From Mangifera indica (lineage: Eukaryota; Streptophyta; Magnoliopsida; Sapindales; Anacardiaceae), in assembly GCF_011075055.1 (NCBI RefSeq), contig NC_058154.1, positions 10,920,475 through 10,984,474 on the forward strand: DNA of 64,000 bases, in the 5' to 3' direction. Under the pieces are notes generated by a model. It had not been told where the DNA came from and did no database searches. It was given only the letters and a program-made list of their open reading frames with translations. This document shows positions 63,493-64,000 of the stretch, piece after piece (within the stretch, counting starts at the first letter, position 1; each line of letters starts with the position of its first letter). The position numbers and the translations under genes are program-made.

Positions 63493-63871
63493 TAGGGCTG
63501 GATTCGAGCCGAGCCGAGCTCGGCTCGCAGCCAGCTCGGGCTCGGCTCGGCTTTTTAAGGGCTGGCTCGAGTTCGGCTCGAGCTCGATTCGAGCCGAATT
63601 CGGCTCGGCTCGAGTTCGACTCGTTTTCAGCTCGGCTCGGTAACGGCTCGGCTCGACTCGTTTTTTATATCAAAACGACACCGTTTTGTATATATATATG
63701 GATTAAAACGACGCCGTTTTGTATAAAAAAATTTTTAAAAAAATATACCGAGCCAACCCGAGCCAGCTCGGGCTCGGCTCGAGCTCGATCGAGCCGGGCT
63801 GAGCCCGGCTCGTTTCGGGCTCGAACCGAGCCGAGCCGAGCTCGAGCTGGCTCGGCTCGAATCCAGCCCTA
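63493..63871. mobile_element. hAT-like miniature element, member 1 (youngest)
   Basis: 379 bp with long GC-rich inverted ends (TAGGGCTGGATTCGAGCC and GGCTCGAATCCAGCCCTA). Exact 8-bp duplication CTCACCAT at 63485-63492 and 63872-63879. The interior is an array of GGCTCG/GAGCCG words and a central pair, AAAACGACACCGTTTT and AAAACGACGCCGTTTT. Ends match each other almost perfectly, so insertion looks recent. It has no coding capacity. Confidence 0.92.
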
Positions 63872-64000
63872 CTCACCATCACTCACCTTACAATGTTTCT
63901 CAATAGAACCATACCCAGGCTTCCCCTCTAGAGATTTCCATTTCCATTAAATATTATTACTATTATTTTGATAATATTATTTCCATTAAATATTATTATT

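Noticed and set aside
63368..63643. Open frame rich in Arg/Ala/Ser
   Set aside because: It is formed by the GGCTCG arrays of the hAT-like element.

Overview
The window is nuclear DNA of a eudicot plant. It holds spliced genes with GT-AG introns, AT-rich intergenic DNA, LTR and miniature transposons, a eukaryotic tRNA-Ser, and plant-specific families (SPOROCYTELESS/NOZZLE, PHOS34-type universal stress protein). The order TRM5-like / SPL / PHOS34-like at 36.7-58.7 kb recalls, from memory, the Arabidopsis neighbourhood At4g27340-At4g27330-At4g27320.

Region 1 (1-22.5 kb) is a tandem array of divergent D-type-cyclin-like genes with a shared six-exon layout. Two types alternate: type 1 (copies A and C) and type 2 (copies B and D), with extra relics between them. 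Each protein is a compact cyclin-box part (about 230 residues) followed by a long charged repeat tail, and every copy ends in a CaaX-like box with terminal Leu (CPFL, CCCL, CPLL, CRCL). Only copy D (19502-22471, 633 aa) is complete and open in the window. A is open but its first exon lies off the left edge. B is broken by two lost splice acceptors, a 55-bp deletion and a stop. C has a nonsense codon and a 6.2-kb Ty3/gypsy chromovirus-like element in its last exon (716-bp LTRs, 5-bp target duplication). An inverted duplication of type-2 last-exon sequence (about 7.62-8.02 kb) could fold into a long hairpin. Type-2 promoters keep an E2F-type box upstream of a TATA box.

Region 2 (24.2-31.2 kb) is one intact 20-exon gene for ubiquitin-specific protease 14 (UBP14/isopeptidase T, 810 aa by my splicing).

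Region 3 (31.2-36.1 kb) is AT-rich DNA with a Mutator-like miniature element, then a two-exon plant gene of unknown function with one C-terminal membrane segment.

Region 4 (36.7-54.6 kb) holds a decayed TRM5-type tRNA (guanine37-N1)-methyltransferase gene, whose 3' half lies in a 7.5-kb tandem duplication (38247-45778 and 45779-53107). The right edge of the duplication falls at the start codon of the intact SPL/NZZ gene. The SPL promoter and leader therefore exist twice, and the upstream orphan copy points into the second TRM5 fragment.

Region 5 (54.6-64 kb) holds a tRNA-Ser(AGA) on the minus strand, a single-exon universal stress protein gene, and three dated-by-decay members of one hAT-like miniature element family, each with its own 8-bp target duplication.
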